DNA of 64,000 nt from Opitutaceae bacterium (GTDB lineage Bacteria; Verrucomicrobiota; Verrucomicrobiia; Opitutales; Opitutaceae), in the NCBI GenBank assembly GCA_016794785.1, contig JAEUHC010000014.1, forward strand, positions 62,001 to 126,000, read 5' to 3'. This document shows positions 53,370 to 64,000 of this stretch, piece after piece. The position numbers and the translations under genes were made by a program. The notes under the pieces were generated by a model, which was given only the letters and a program-made list of their open reading frames with translations, was not told the DNA's origin and ran no database searches. Numbering within the stretch: the stretch's first letter is position 1; each line of letters starts with the position of its first letter.

Positions 53370-53478
53370 GCGCGGCAAGCAGACGGGCTTCACCGCGCGG
53401 AACAACCCCTTATTCGCCGCCGCCCGGGCCAGAACGCGGTTGCGCGGCGCATCCCCCGCCCTACGGTGCGGTTTTCCC

Positions 53479-56370
<2,892 letters not shown>

Positions 56371-56374
56371 GCGC

Positions 56375-56408
56375 AAAAAAGCCCCGCGCTTCTCGGCGCG
56401 GGGCTTTT
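56375..56408. terminator. Bidirectional intrinsic terminator
   Basis: A stem GCCCCGCGC (56381-56389) against GCGCGGGGC (56396-56404) is flanked by A6 on the left (56375-56380) and T4 on the right (56405-56408). It lies between the convergent gcvP (stop 56370) and the oxidoreductase (stop 56444), so it can end both transcripts. Confidence 0.85.
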
Positions 56409-56443
56409 GCAACGGGCTTTGGCGGGACGAACGCCCGCCAGCC

Positions 56444-57955
56444 TTATGAAGCCGCGACGGTCGCGCCTTGCAGGGTCGGGATTTTGAACTCCCCGCGGCC
56501 CACGCGCATGCGGAGCGGGTGTTTGTTCGCCGCGGCGGTGATCGTCTTCTCGCCGCCGGTGAACATCTCCGTCTTGCCGTCGATCTTGAGGAGCGGGCCG
56601 ACGACCGACTTGGTCTTCGCGGTGTCGACCTCGTTGGCCTTGAGATGATCCATCATGCGGGCGAACGAGTCCTTGGTGTTGGCGTCGCTCTTGATCGCAT
56701 CGGCGAGCTGGGTGTTGGATTTCTCCGCGCCCACGAGGTAGGAGAGGTTGCCGAGGTGGCAGAGCGCGCTGGAGAGATGGCACTCGAGGACGAGGCCGTT
56801 GACGACCTTGCGGGTCTGCACGGCCTTGACGAAGTTGGCGCGGTGCGCGCCGTTGCCGCCGGCGGTGTAGGCCTTCACGCGCTCGTTGTTCTTGTCGAAG
56901 GCGGTCACGTTGCCCGACTCGGAAATCAGCAGGTGGCCATTCTCGCACTGGACAATGACGCCCACGCGGCCGCCCTTGTAGGAATCCATCGCCTTCATGC
57001 CAGCCTTGGTGGGCAGGCCGCGCACCTCAAAAATCAGGGGGGCGGACTTGTAGTCGAAGACGGAGACGAGGGTATTGGGCGTCTCGGCATCGTCGAGGTA
57101 GCCGAAGCGGCCACCGAAGCTCATCACGGAGTTCGGCATCCCGGACTCACCGAGGAACCAGCGCGCGACGTCCATCTGGTGGATGCCCTGGTTGGTGATG
57201 TCGCCGCCGCCGTAGTTCCAGAACCAGTGCCAGTCGTAGTGGATCGGGCCGCGCTGCGGGCTGTTGCGGCGGGGCGGCGTGAGATCGGCGGGGCCGGTCC
57301 AGAAATCGTAGTTCACCGAGGCGGGCACAGCCTGCGGGCCGGTGGTCTTGCCGATGCTGTCGCGCATCTTGTAGCAGAGCCCGCGGACCCACTGGATTTT
57401 CCCATATTTCCCGGCGCGCACGTCGGCGATGGCCTCCTGGATGTCGAGCGAGGAGCGGTTCTGCGTGCCAGCCACAACGATGTTCTTCGTGTATTTCTTG
57501 GTCGCCTCGACGGCCTGGCGGCCTTCCCAGACGTTGTGCGAAAGGGGCTTCTCGACATACACATCCTTGCCCGCCTGCAGCCCCCAGATCGTCTGGAGGG
57601 AGTGCTGGTGGTTGGGCGTGCCGATGACGATGGCGTCGACGTCTTTGCTCTCGAGCATCTTTCGGTAATCGACGTAGGTCGCGACCTTGAAACCAGCCTT
57701 GTCGCACTCGGCGGCGCGCTTCGCGAGCACATCGCTGTCGGCGTCGCAGATGGCGACGACGCGCGCGCCCTTGAGCTTGCCGAGGTAGTCGCGCATGTGG
57801 CTCGCGCCCTGGCCGCCGACTCCGACGATGCCGACACGGATGTCGCCGTTGGCGCTGCCGGCTTGGGCGAAGGCCCGCGTGCGGCTGGCGACGAGGGCGG
57901 CGCCACCGCCCAAGATAGAGGCTTTGATAAAATCCTTGCGGGTCCAGTTATTCAT
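56444..57955 (-). CDS. Tat-exported Gfo/Idh/MocA family oxidoreductase
   Basis: 503-residue NAD(P)-dependent sugar or inositol dehydrogenase-like protein. The N-terminus (WTRKDFIKASILGGGAALVA) is a Tat-like signal, with Arg-Lys in place of the twin Arg. The Rossmann motif is VGIVGVGGQGASHM (about residues 42-55); the family's EKP is VEKPLSHNVWEGRQ, and the C-terminal domain has RRNSPQRGPIHYDWHWFWNY and QGIHQMDVARWFLGESG with the catalytic-region His. This subgroup is common in Verrucomicrobia and Planctomycetes. The sugar substrate is unknown. The terminator at 56375-56408 lies downstream. Confidence 0.9.
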   Translation of the reverse strand: MNNWTRKDFIKASILGGGAALVASRTRAFAQAGSANGDIRVGIVGVGGQGASHMRDYLGKLKGARVVAICDADSDVLAKRAAECDKAGFKVATYVDYRKMLESKDVDAIVIGTPNHQHSLQTIWGLQAGKDVYVEKPLSHNVWEGRQAVEATKKYTKNIVVAGTQNRSSLDIQEAIADVRAGKYGKIQWVRGLCYKMRDSIGKTTGPQAVPASVNYDFWTGPADLTPPRRNSPQRGPIHYDWHWFWNYGGGDITNQGIHQMDVARWFLGESGMPNSVMSFGGRFGYLDDAETPNTLVSVFDYKSAPLIFEVRGLPTKAGMKAMDSYKGGRVGVIVQCENGHLLISESGNVTAFDKNNERVKAYTAGGNGAHRANFVKAVQTRKVVNGLVLECHLSSALCHLGNLSYLVGAEKSNTQLADAIKSDANTKDSFARMMDHLKANEVDTAKTKSVVGPLLKIDGKTEMFTGGEKTITAAANKHPLRMRVGRGEFKIPTLQGATVAAS

Positions 57956-58047
57956 AGGGTGATCGATGGTTGGAGGTTAAGGGGGGCGGCCGAGGTCCGG
58001 TCGCGGGGTAAGTGCCGAGGAGGAAGACCATGCTTTGGCAGAGAGCA

Positions 58048-58157
58048 GGCAGAGGTCAACCTCACGTCTCGCCAGACGGTCCGAGAGCGGACCGGGATGC
58101 GGAGAATCTTCCCGCCCCGCGCCGCCCTCAAAAGAGTGTGAGGCTTGACCTCCTGCC
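58048..58157. repeat. Structured palindromic element in intergenic region
   Basis: An outer imperfect inverted repeat, GGCAGAGGTCAACCTCAC (58048-58065) and GTGAGGCTTGACCTCCTGCC (58138-58157), encloses a perfect small hairpin (GGTCCGAGAGCGGACC, 58078-58093) and a GC-rich section. It lies between the oxidoreductase start (57955) and the DUF1801 gene (58180). It may be another dispersed repeat or a structured leader; no known RNA family was recognised. Confidence 0.5.
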
Positions 58158-58179
58158 ACGCGTTTGGCGCGGTCAGGCC

Positions 58180-58584
58180 ATGCCCGCGCCTGCCACCCCC
58201 GAGGCCTACCTCGCCGCCCTGCCAGCCGATCGCCGCGCCGTGATGGAAACACTCCATGCTGCCATCCGCGCCGCCGCTCCGAAGCTCGAGCCGTTTCTTC
58301 AGTCCGGCATCATCGGCTACGGGAAATTCCGCTACAAATCCAAGAGCTGCGCGGGCGACTGGTTCATCGTCGGCCTCTGCGCGCGCAAGGCCTACTACAG
58401 CCTCTACATCTGCTCCGCCGATGAGAACGGCTATCTCGCTGAGCAGGCCGCGCCCAAGCTCGGCAAGGTAAAGGTCGGCCGCAGCTGCATCACGTTCAAG
58501 AAACCCGATGACCTCGATCTCAAGGCCGCGCTGGCGGTCGTGAAACAAGCCGCCAAGCTCGGCGGGATGAACGCGATGATGTGA
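58180..58584 (+). CDS. DUF1801-domain protein (YdhG-like)
   Basis: 134-residue small protein of the DUF1801/YdhG family. It shows YLAALPADRRAVMETLHAAI, PFLQSGIIGYGKFRY, FIVGLCARKAYYSLYICSAD and FKKPDDLDLKAALAVVKQAA, which match the family layout of a mixed alpha-beta fold with a central aromatic core. The function is not established; some relatives are linked to iron or intracellular acidity responses. The ATG at 58180 is preferred; the frame is open from 58012 through the structured repeat. Confidence 0.82.
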   Translation: MPAPATPEAYLAALPADRRAVMETLHAAIRAAAPKLEPFLQSGIIGYGKFRYKSKSCAGDWFIVGLCARKAYYSLYICSADENGYLAEQAAPKLGKVKVGRSCITFKKPDDLDLKAALAVVKQAAKLGGMNAMM

Positions 58585-58608
58585 GCGGACACGGAAAGCC
58601 GCAGTGCT

Positions 58609-59259
58609 TCACCGCGTGAGCCGCGCCCAGGTGAAATGCGGACTACGCGCGCCTGATAGGGCCTGGCGGATCCAGATCAAGGCGAGCGGCTCGAGTTCGC
58701 GCGCCGCCCGCAGGGCGCCGGCGTCGAAGGGCTCGAAGCCCAGATCGGCCGCCAGCTGGCCGACGGTCGTCTTTGCGGCGGAGTCGTCGCCGGCAAGGAA
58801 CATCAACGGCCTGAGCCGCGCGGCGTTAGGGTAGACCGGGTCGGCGAAATTCTCCCAGCCATAGGTGTTGAAAGCCTTCACCACACGGGCGCCCGGCGCC
58901 CAGCCGGCGACGCGCTCGCCGCCGGATTCGGCAAAGCCGAGCGCGAGCTCCAAGCCGATGCCGGGCGTGAACTTCAGCGGATTGGTGCAATCGATTAAAA
59001 TCTTGCCGCGCAGATCGCCGAGAGAGGAGAGCGCGGCCCCGGTCGCATCCCACGGTGTGGCCAGCACGATGATTTCGGCGGCTCGCGCGGCTTCGGCCGG
59101 CGGCGCGGCGCCGGTTTTTTCGCCGGCGGCCGCGAGCAACGTGCGCGTCTTCTCTGACGAAAGATCACGCACGCCGAAGATGATCCGGTGGCCGACGCGC
59201 GCCCAGCCGCACCCGAGAGCGCCACCGACATTCCCTGCCCCGATGATTGCGATGTTCAT
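58609..59259 (-). CDS. NADP-dependent F420-like oxidoreductase (NAD-binding)
   Basis: 216-residue Rossmann-fold protein of the F420-dependent NADP reductase-like group. The nucleotide-binding motif is MNIAIIGAGNVGGALGCGWA, with IIFGVRDLSSEKTRTLL next, then IIVLATPWDATGAALSSLGD, LIDCTNPLKF, VVKAFNTYGWENFADPVYP and LMFLAGDDSAAKTTVGQLAA. F420 cannot be presumed in this lineage; NADPH is the more likely cofactor. The ATG at 59259 begins the motif. The DJ-1 gene lies 16 bp upstream on the same strand. Confidence 0.85.
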   Translation of the reverse strand: MNIAIIGAGNVGGALGCGWARVGHRIIFGVRDLSSEKTRTLLAAAGEKTGAAPPAEAARAAEIIVLATPWDATGAALSSLGDLRGKILIDCTNPLKFTPGIGLELALGFAESGGERVAGWAPGARVVKAFNTYGWENFADPVYPNAARLRPLMFLAGDDSAAKTTVGQLAADLGFEPFDAGALRAARELEPLALIWIRQALSGARSPHFTWARLTR

Positions 59260-59275
59260 GGCCAAGAATGTGCGA

Positions 59276-60016
59276 TCACTTCCCAAGCGCCTCAATCACG
59301 AGCGCGGCGGCGGCGCGGCCGGAGTTCTGCTGCTGACCGGTGATGATGCGGCCATCGCGCACGGCGAAGGGCTCGAAGGCATTGTGCGTGATGAAATTGG
59401 TGCCCGCGATTTTCTTCGCCTCGGTCTCGATCCAGAAGGGTTGGATTTTGCCGCCCACAGCCTGCTCGGCAAAGCGCTCTTCGCTGTTGGCGAAGCCGGT
59501 CCACGTCTTGCCTTCGGCGAGCAGCTTGCCGTCGCTCGTGCGGACCTTGAGCAGCACACAGGTGCCGTGACAGACGAGCGCGACGACCTTGCCGGCCTCG
59601 TAGGCGCGTGCGATGAAGGCGTGCAGGGCGGTGTCGTCGACAAACGTCACCATCGGCGACTGGCCGCCGCAGACGAAGATGGCGTCGTAGTCGGCCAGGT
59701 TCACGGCGGCGAGCGCGGCGGTGTTCTCCAGCATCGCGGCCATGTCGGGATGGCTGAGCACGCCGAGACTGATGATGTCGTGTTTGGAATACCCGCTCGC
59801 ATCGCGCGGATCGCTGTAGCCGTCGATGATCGTCTTGCCGCCGCGCGGGCTGGCGAGCGCGACATCATAGCCGGCGTGAACAAATTCGGTCCAGGGGTGC
59901 GTGAGCTCAGCGGCCCAGAAGCCGACGGGCCAGCCCGTGGCAGGCGAGATCGCAGGGTTGGCGACGATCATGAGGACCCGTTTCTTGGCGGAGGTGGTGG
60001 CGGCGGGGGAGGACAT
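59276..60016 (-). CDS. DJ-1/PfpI (Hsp31-like) glutamine amidotransferase-fold protein
   Basis: 246-residue protein of the DJ-1/PfpI superfamily, Hsp31-type. The start KKRVLMIVANPAISPATGWP and GFWAAELTHPWTEFVHAGYD match glyoxalase III-type or deglycase enzymes. The nucleophile elbow is VALVCHGTCVLLKVRT, with Cys in VCHG, and the acid partner may lie in IFVCGGQSPMVTF. The C-terminus has NFITHNAFEPFAVRDGRIIT, QQNSGRAAAALVIEAL. The ATG at 60016 is chosen over 60097. It is divergent from the LysR gene, with 79 bp between them, so it is a likely target of that regulator. Confidence 0.88.
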   Translation of the reverse strand: MSSPAATTSAKKRVLMIVANPAISPATGWPVGFWAAELTHPWTEFVHAGYDVALASPRGGKTIIDGYSDPRDASGYSKHDIISLGVLSHPDMAAMLENTAALAAVNLADYDAIFVCGGQSPMVTFVDDTALHAFIARAYEAGKVVALVCHGTCVLLKVRTSDGKLLAEGKTWTGFANSEERFAEQAVGGKIQPFWIETEAKKIAGTNFITHNAFEPFAVRDGRIITGQQQNSGRAAAALVIEALGK

Positions 60017-60073
60017 GTCCCGAGAATACCGCGTCGCGTGCGCGGCGCCCAATACAACTTTGATTCCGGCGCG

Positions 60074-60088
60074 ATACGTTTCATGTAT
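60074..60088. promoter_or_regulatory. Candidate LysR-box (T-N11-A)
   Basis: ATAC-N7-GTAT forms a perfect short dyad that also fits the T-N11-A consensus of LysR-type operators. It ends 7 bp before the LysR ATG at 60096 and covers an alternative ATG at 60087. Position between the divergent lysR and DJ-1 genes favours autoregulation and control of the DJ-1 gene. Confidence 0.5.
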
Positions 60089-60095
60089 GGCAGGC

Positions 60096-61004
60096 ATGGA
60101 ACTGCGGCACCTCCGTTATTTCATCACCGTCGCCGAGACGCTCAACTTTTCCCGTGCCGCCCGCATCCTCAATATCGCGCAGCCACCGCTCAGCGCGCAG
60201 GTGCGCTCGCTCGAGGCGGAGCTTGGGGTGGAACTCTTCGAACGCGGCCCGCGCGGGGTCACGCTGACGAAGGCCGGGCGGGCCCTGCTCCCCGCGGCAC
60301 AGGAAGCGCTCGCCGCCGCGGCGCGCGCGGCCGAGGCCGCCCGCGATCTGGCCACCGGCCGCACGGGCACGGTGCGCCTTGGCCTCATCACGCCCTGCGC
60401 GACGACGGAGGTGGCCGCGGCGCTGCGGGACTTCAACCGCGCCTTTCCGCTCGTGCGCCTGCGGGTGCGGCACGACAACGTGGAAACGCTCCGCCGCCTG
60501 CTGATGGCCGGGCAGATCGACGTGGCGCTCACGCGGCCTTCGCAATCTGATCCCCGCTGGCGGCAGCAACCCCTCGGCACCCAGGAACAGGTGCTCGCGC
60601 TGCCGGAAGATCACCCTTGGGCCAAGCAGCGAAGCATTCCGATCCGCAAGCTCCAAGGCGCTCCGCTGCTTCTCATCAACTCAGACAGCAATCCGCACTA
60701 TGGCCAGCGCCTGCTCGGCCTGTGCGCCCGGCATGGCGTGCAACCTGCCATCGACCACGCGGCCGGCGATCTCGCGGCCCTCGTGTGGCTTGTCTCCGCC
60801 GGCCTTGGTGTGGCGCCTTATCCCGGTTCGCTCGCTGCGACGGCGCCCCGCGGCGTGGTATTCCGTCCGCTGCGGCCACGCGTGAGCGGCCTGGAGGTCG
60901 CCCTCATGTGGGCCGCGAAAGGCGCGCCACCCGCAACGCTTGAGTTTGTCCGTTTCCTGCGTCGCGTCGGGTTCCCCGGCTGCTCGGCCATTGACCGCGG
61001 ATGA
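60096..61004 (+). CDS. LysR family transcriptional regulator
   Basis: 302-residue LysR-type regulator. The N-terminal winged HTH is MELRHLRYFITVAETLNFSR, AARILNIAQPPLSAQVRSLE, then LGVELFERGPRGVTLTKAG. The effector domain follows (VRLGLITPCATTEVAAALRD from about residue 90, and a second half with LLLINSDSNPHYGQRLLGLC). It is divergent from the DJ-1/PfpI gene and upstream of an SDR gene, so either may be its target; a T-N11-A dyad lies before its own start. The ATG at 60096 gives the standard MELRHLRYF start. Confidence 0.93.
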   Translation: MELRHLRYFITVAETLNFSRAARILNIAQPPLSAQVRSLEAELGVELFERGPRGVTLTKAGRALLPAAQEALAAAARAAEAARDLATGRTGTVRLGLITPCATTEVAAALRDFNRAFPLVRLRVRHDNVETLRRLLMAGQIDVALTRPSQSDPRWRQQPLGTQEQVLALPEDHPWAKQRSIPIRKLQGAPLLLINSDSNPHYGQRLLGLCARHGVQPAIDHAAGDLAALVWLVSAGLGVAPYPGSLAATAPRGVVFRPLRPRVSGLEVALMWAAKGAPPATLEFVRFLRRVGFPGCSAIDRG

Positions 61005-61026
61005 TAGTTATCAATCCTGCGGCCCA

Positions 61027-61800
61027 ATGAACAAACTTCTCGGCAAACGCGCCCTTGTCACTGCCGGCGCCCAAGGCATCGGGCTGGCGACAAGCCGCCA
61101 GCTGCTGCGCGCAGGTTGCGACATCGCCGTCCACTACCACAGCAGCGCCGCCGCGGCGGAGGCCCTCGTCACCGAGGCGACGGCGCTCGGCCGCCGCTGT
61201 GTCGCGCTCACCGGCGATCTCACTCGCACCGAGGCGTGCGACGCGCTCGTGGCCGCGGCCGTGCAGGCGCTCGGCGGCCTCGACATCCTGGTGAACAACG
61301 CCGGCTCGCTCATCGGGCGGCGCTCGCTCGCCGAGGCCGATGACGATTTCTGGGCGCAGACCATCATGCTCAATCTCGGCAGTCTGCGGAAGGTCACCCG
61401 CGCCGCCGCCCCGCATCTCGCGGCCGCGGCCAAGACCGCCGGCGGCGCGAGCATCGTGAACCTCGCCTCCCTCGCCGGCCGCAAGGGCGGCCACGGCGGC
61501 TCCCTCGCCTACTCCACCGCCAAGGGCGCGGTGCTCACCTTCACTCGCGCCCTGTCCGCTGAGCTCGGGCCGCAGGGCATCCGCGTCAATGCCCTCGCCC
61601 CGGGCCTCATCCTCGGCACCAGTTTCCACGACACCCACACGACCGCGGAGTCCGCGCGCGCCACGGTCGCCGGCATCCCGCTCGGCCGCGCCGGCACGGC
61701 CGACGATGTCGCGCGCGCGGCGGTGTTCCTCGCCGGCGAGTTCGACGGGTTCATCACCGGCGCCACGCTGGACATCAACGGCGGCGTCTACTGCGCCTGA
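61027..61800 (+). CDS. Short-chain dehydrogenase/reductase (SDR)
   Basis: 257-residue classical SDR that uses NAD(P). The cofactor motif is ALVTAGAQGIGLATSRQ, where the usual TGxxxGIG reads TAGAQGIG; NNAG is present at VNNAGSLIGR, and the catalytic set is Ser in IVNLASLAGRKGG, Tyr-x3-Lys in YSTAKGAVLTF. The C-terminal end GATLDINGGVYCA is typical of 3-oxoacyl-ACP reductase-like SDRs. It lies 22 bp downstream of lysR and likely shares its transcript. Substrate unknown. Confidence 0.9.
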   Translation: MNKLLGKRALVTAGAQGIGLATSRQLLRAGCDIAVHYHSSAAAAEALVTEATALGRRCVALTGDLTRTEACDALVAAAVQALGGLDILVNNAGSLIGRRSLAEADDDFWAQTIMLNLGSLRKVTRAAAPHLAAAAKTAGGASIVNLASLAGRKGGHGGSLAYSTAKGAVLTFTRALSAELGPQGIRVNALAPGLILGTSFHDTHTTAESARATVAGIPLGRAGTADDVARAAVFLAGEFDGFITGATLDINGGVYCA

Positions 61801-61863
61801 GCGGGCGAACCCCGCCAGTCTCCGGTTGAAACCGCCGGCCCTTTCACCTTGGTTCCCGCCGCC

Positions 61864-62214
61864 ATGAGAAAGCACCTCCTGCTGCCCCTGTTTTTTATCG
61901 CGGCCCTCGGCCTTCACGCCGCGTCCGCCAAATCCTATCAGGTTACCGGAGCCGTGACCGCGCTCACGGACACCGTCATCACGGTCACCAAGGGCGACGA
62001 GAAGTTCGAAATCGACCGCACCGCCGCCACCAAGATCGACGGCAAACTCGCCGTCGGCGCCCGGGTCACTGTTCATTACAAGATGGCCGCCGCCTCGATT
62101 GAGGTGAAAGCGCCATCGGCCGACACCGGTTCGAAAGCCGCAAAAGGCATGAGCAAGGCAGACCAAGCCGCGGAGAAAGCGGCGGAACGCGCCGCGAAGA
62201 GGGCCCAGCCGTGA
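61864..62214 (+). CDS. Small exported protein of unknown function
   Basis: 116-residue protein with a signal peptide (LLLPLFFIAALGLHAASA). The mature part begins KSYQVTGAVTALTDTVITVT and continues KGDEKFEIDRTAATKIDGKL, VGARVTVHYKMAAASIEVKA, a small beta-rich OB-like fold as in DUF5666-type proteins, and ends in a charged helix (QAAEKAAERAAKRAQP). No catalytic motif is seen. It stands between two SDR genes; no functional link is evident. Confidence 0.7.
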   Translation: MRKHLLLPLFFIAALGLHAASAKSYQVTGAVTALTDTVITVTKGDEKFEIDRTAATKIDGKLAVGARVTVHYKMAAASIEVKAPSADTGSKAAKGMSKADQAAEKAAERAAKRAQP

Positions 62215-62251
62215 CCTCCAGCCCGGCCCGGGCCGGAACCGATCCGGCCGC

Positions 62252-63067
62252 GTGAAATTTGCGGGCCAGGTTGTTTGGATCACGGGCGCCTCGTCGGGCA
62301 TCGGCGAGGCGTCGGCGTTGGCGTTTGCCCGCGAGGGCGCGCGGCTCGTGCTGTCGAGCCGCCGGCCCGCGGAGCTCGAGCGTGTGCGCCGCACCTGTGC
62401 GCGACCCGACGACCATTTCGTGCTGCCGCTCGACCTCGCGCAGAGCGGGAACTTTCCCGCCCTCGTCGCCGAGGTCCTCGCGCGTTGCGGACGGATCGAC
62501 GTGCTGGTGAACAACGGCGGCGTGAGCCAGCGCGCGCTGGCGATGGACGCCACCGAGACCGTCGAGCGCGCGCTGATGGAGGTGGATTACTTCGGTCCCG
62601 TCGCGCTCACCAAGGCCGTGCTGCCCGCGATGCGCGCCCGCCACGCCGGCCACATTGTCGTCGTCAGCAGCGTCATGGGCTACCTCGGCACACCCGGCCG
62701 CTCGACCTACGCGGCGGCCAAGCACGCGCTGCACGGCTATTTCGATTCGCTGCGCGCCGAGATCTGGCGCGAGGGCATCCGTGTGACGATCGTCTGCCCC
62801 GGGTATGTGAACACCGCGATCTCGGAGCACGCGGTCGGGCCGCGCGGCGAACAGCACGGCCGGACCGACGGCACGCACCGGACCGGCATCACGCCAGAAA
62901 AATGCGCCGCCGCGATCGTGCGCGGCGTCGCCCGTGGGCGGGAGGAGGTTTTCGTCGGCGGCTGGGAAGTCGCCGGCATCTACGTGAAGCGCCTCGCACC
63001 GTGGCTGCTCTCCCGCATCGTGCGGCGGATGAGGTTCTCCGGCGCGGAGCGAGGGGAAGCACGTTGA
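62252..63067 (+). CDS. SDR family oxidoreductase (DHRS7-like)
   Basis: 271-residue SDR. The cofactor site is VVWITGASSGIGEASALAFA, the structural motif NNGG (in VLVNNGGVSQRALAM; usually NNAG), and the catalytic residues are Ser in IVVVSSVMGYLG and Tyr-x3-Lys in YAAAKHALHGYF. The C-terminal basic amphipathic end (WLLSRIVRRMRFSG) could associate with membranes, as in DHRS7B-type enzymes acting on lipids or steroids. The GTG at 62252 is the start; no Shine-Dalgarno was noted. It is 37 bp after the small exported protein gene. Confidence 0.88.
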   Translation: MKFAGQVVWITGASSGIGEASALAFAREGARLVLSSRRPAELERVRRTCARPDDHFVLPLDLAQSGNFPALVAEVLARCGRIDVLVNNGGVSQRALAMDATETVERALMEVDYFGPVALTKAVLPAMRARHAGHIVVVSSVMGYLGTPGRSTYAAAKHALHGYFDSLRAEIWREGIRVTIVCPGYVNTAISEHAVGPRGEQHGRTDGTHRTGITPEKCAAAIVRGVARGREEVFVGGWEVAGIYVKRLAPWLLSRIVRRMRFSGAERGEAR

Positions 63068-63085
63068 GCCCAACCCGCTCCATCT

Positions 63086-64000
63086 TCAGCGCAAGAGCGC
63101 CATCATCCGCGCCCGCGACTTCACGCGCAGCTTGCGGAATACGGAGTTCAGCTGCTTCTTGATTGTGAGCACGCTCTTGTTGAGGCCGCGGGCGATCTCG
63201 GCGTTGGTGCAGCCTTCGCAGACGAGCAGCGCGAGCTCGCGTTCGCGCGGGGTAAGCTCACGGAGCTGGCCCATTTTTTCCGCGCTCACCGCGCCGGCCT
63301 CAGGCGAAGCCACGGGCCGCGAGTCGAAGACCACCAGAAACCGCGGCTGTGCGAGCGCGCTCGCGGGGTTGTTCAGCACCGTGATCTGGGCACGCAGGCC
63401 GGCGTCGCCGGCGGGCTCGACGTGCGTCACGTCGCCCGGCTGCGGGTTGGGCCCACGCGGATCGCGCGCGAGCACGGCGGCGCGCAGCGCGCGGCAGGCG
63501 TCGAGCACGGCGGGCGGGAGCTCGAAGGCGTCGCGCGGGTTGTAGGCGCGCGCCGCCTCGGCGCCGAAGTTCCACCGCGCGCAGCAGCGGTGCGCCTCGG
63601 GGTTGGCGAACTCCACGCGCAGCGACCAGTCGAGGAACACGAGGCCCATGGGCACGTTGCGGTTGAACTCCTCGAGCCCGCGCCGCGCGAGGCGCTCCGT
63701 GTGCAGCCGCCGCACGCGCGCGATCGCCGTGCCGACAAAGGGGTGCAAATGCCGCAGCAGCGCGAGTTCGGCTTCGTCGAAGTCCGGCTGCGCCGGCGCA
63801 CGGTAGAGGCTGAACATCGCCGTCACCTCGCGCCGCTCCCAGAAGAGCGCCGAGACGCCCTTGTCCCAGCCTTCCGGCAACGCGAAGCGCCGGTAGAATT
63901 CCGTGCGCACAAAGTCCGCGCGTGGCGGCAGCACGTCGGCGAAGCGGTAGAACTTCACGCCGCGGTTCGTCTCGATGAAGGGCGAGAACGGGTTCAGTTT
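63086..64000 (-). CDS. LuxR-type transcriptional regulator, 5' end truncated
   Basis: The frame is open to the right edge, so the N-terminus is missing; 304 residues are seen. The C-terminal HTH is LTPRERELALLVCEGCTNAE, IARGLNKSVLTIKKQLNSVF, RKLRVKSRARMM, the LuxR/NarL fold. Upstream is a GAF/PAS-like sensory part (TAMFSLYRAPAQPDFDEAEL, RNVPMGLVFLDWSLRVEFAN). An internal GTG at 63958 is not the likely start because the coding reads through with NPFSPFIETNRG. Signal unknown. Confidence 0.85.
   Translation of the reverse strand, partial: KLNPFSPFIETNRGVKFYRFADVLPPRADFVRTEFYRRFALPEGWDKGVSALFWERREVTAMFSLYRAPAQPDFDEAELALLRHLHPFVGTAIARVRRLHTERLARRGLEEFNRNVPMGLVFLDWSLRVEFANPEAHRCCARWNFGAEAARAYNPRDAFELPPAVLDACRALRAAVLARDPRGPNPQPGDVTHVEPAGDAGLRAQITVLNNPASALAQPRFLVVFDSRPVASPEAGAVSAEKMGQLRELTPRERELALLVCEGCTNAEIARGLNKSVLTIKKQLNSVFRKLRVKSRARMMALLR

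Noticed and set aside
53370..53478. Glycine riboswitch upstream of gcvP
   Set aside because: The 109-bp gap lacks the paired conserved glycine aptamer cores and is too short for a tandem aptamer.

Overview
The window is GC-rich, densely coded bacterial DNA that most resembles a Verrucomicrobium of the Opitutaceae type. This rests on gene content: a DUF1587/1592/1588/1585 c-type haem protein next to a Tat-exported DUF1552 protein, large TonB-dependent receptors beside a sulfatase, an ECF sigma factor with a long membrane-anchored tail, Tat-type Gfo/Idh/MocA oxidoreductases, and very few recognisable Shine-Dalgarno sites. No plasmid, phage or integrative-element backbone is visible. The lineage is inferred from content, not from a marker gene.

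Layout. 1-3681 (minus) is the end of a surface-polysaccharide cluster: membrane protein, glycosyltransferase, methyltransferase and Wzx-like flippase, joined by 4-bp start/stop overlaps, with a TylF-like methyltransferase divergent at 3991. 4840-9304 (plus) encodes glycolate oxidase GlcD-GlcE-GlcF and a small NTF2-like protein; a lactate/glycolate permease lies nearby (11302-12948, minus) beyond a TPR membrane protein. 13200-19507 holds a GNAT acetyltransferase, an M28 peptidase and the DUF1592/DUF1552 pair. 19839-22278 holds a membrane protein with a strong terminator, a PPOX-fold protein and a HAD phosphatase. 22292-26872 is a divergent TonB receptor/sulfatase pair, probably for a sulfated glycan. 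26984-32260 carries a hybrid histidine kinase, an Uup-like ABC-F protein and a lipoprotein with a pilin-like C-terminus.

32314-34846 (minus) carries a LivK-like binding protein, TcdA and a Doc/Fic toxin-antitoxin-like pair whose Fic histidine is replaced. 34977-37723 has a thioredoxin-fold protein without cysteines, then a monooxygenase and an Fe-ADH-fold enzyme. 37792-39811 is Hsp33, PnuC and NadR kinase (NAD salvage). 39862-42344 holds a permuted methyltransferase overlapping an MmcB-like PD-(D/E)XK protein, then a GT2 enzyme. 42459-43967 is a natural fusion of a fatty-acid hydroxylase and a hemolysin III/PAQR domain. 44029-50025 has the sigma factor, MsrA and a second large TonB receptor preceded by 17-bp tandem repeats. 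50132-56370 is mostly housekeeping: EttA, YkgJ-like, BON lipoprotein, tRNA-Val(CAC), endonuclease III and GcvP. 56444-64000 holds oxidoreductases, a DJ-1/LysR divergent pair, two SDRs and a truncated LuxR regulator.

The clearest cross-cutting signal is a set of REP/REPIN-like palindromes with GTAG or GGAG feet (298, 3689, 15283, 18115, 37720, 38348, 45836, 54803). Some lie inside coding sequence: they supply the C-terminal tails of a glycosyltransferase and of PnuC, supply TAG stop codons to three genes, and one sits in frame in the middle of gcvP. No REP-associated transposase is present in the window.
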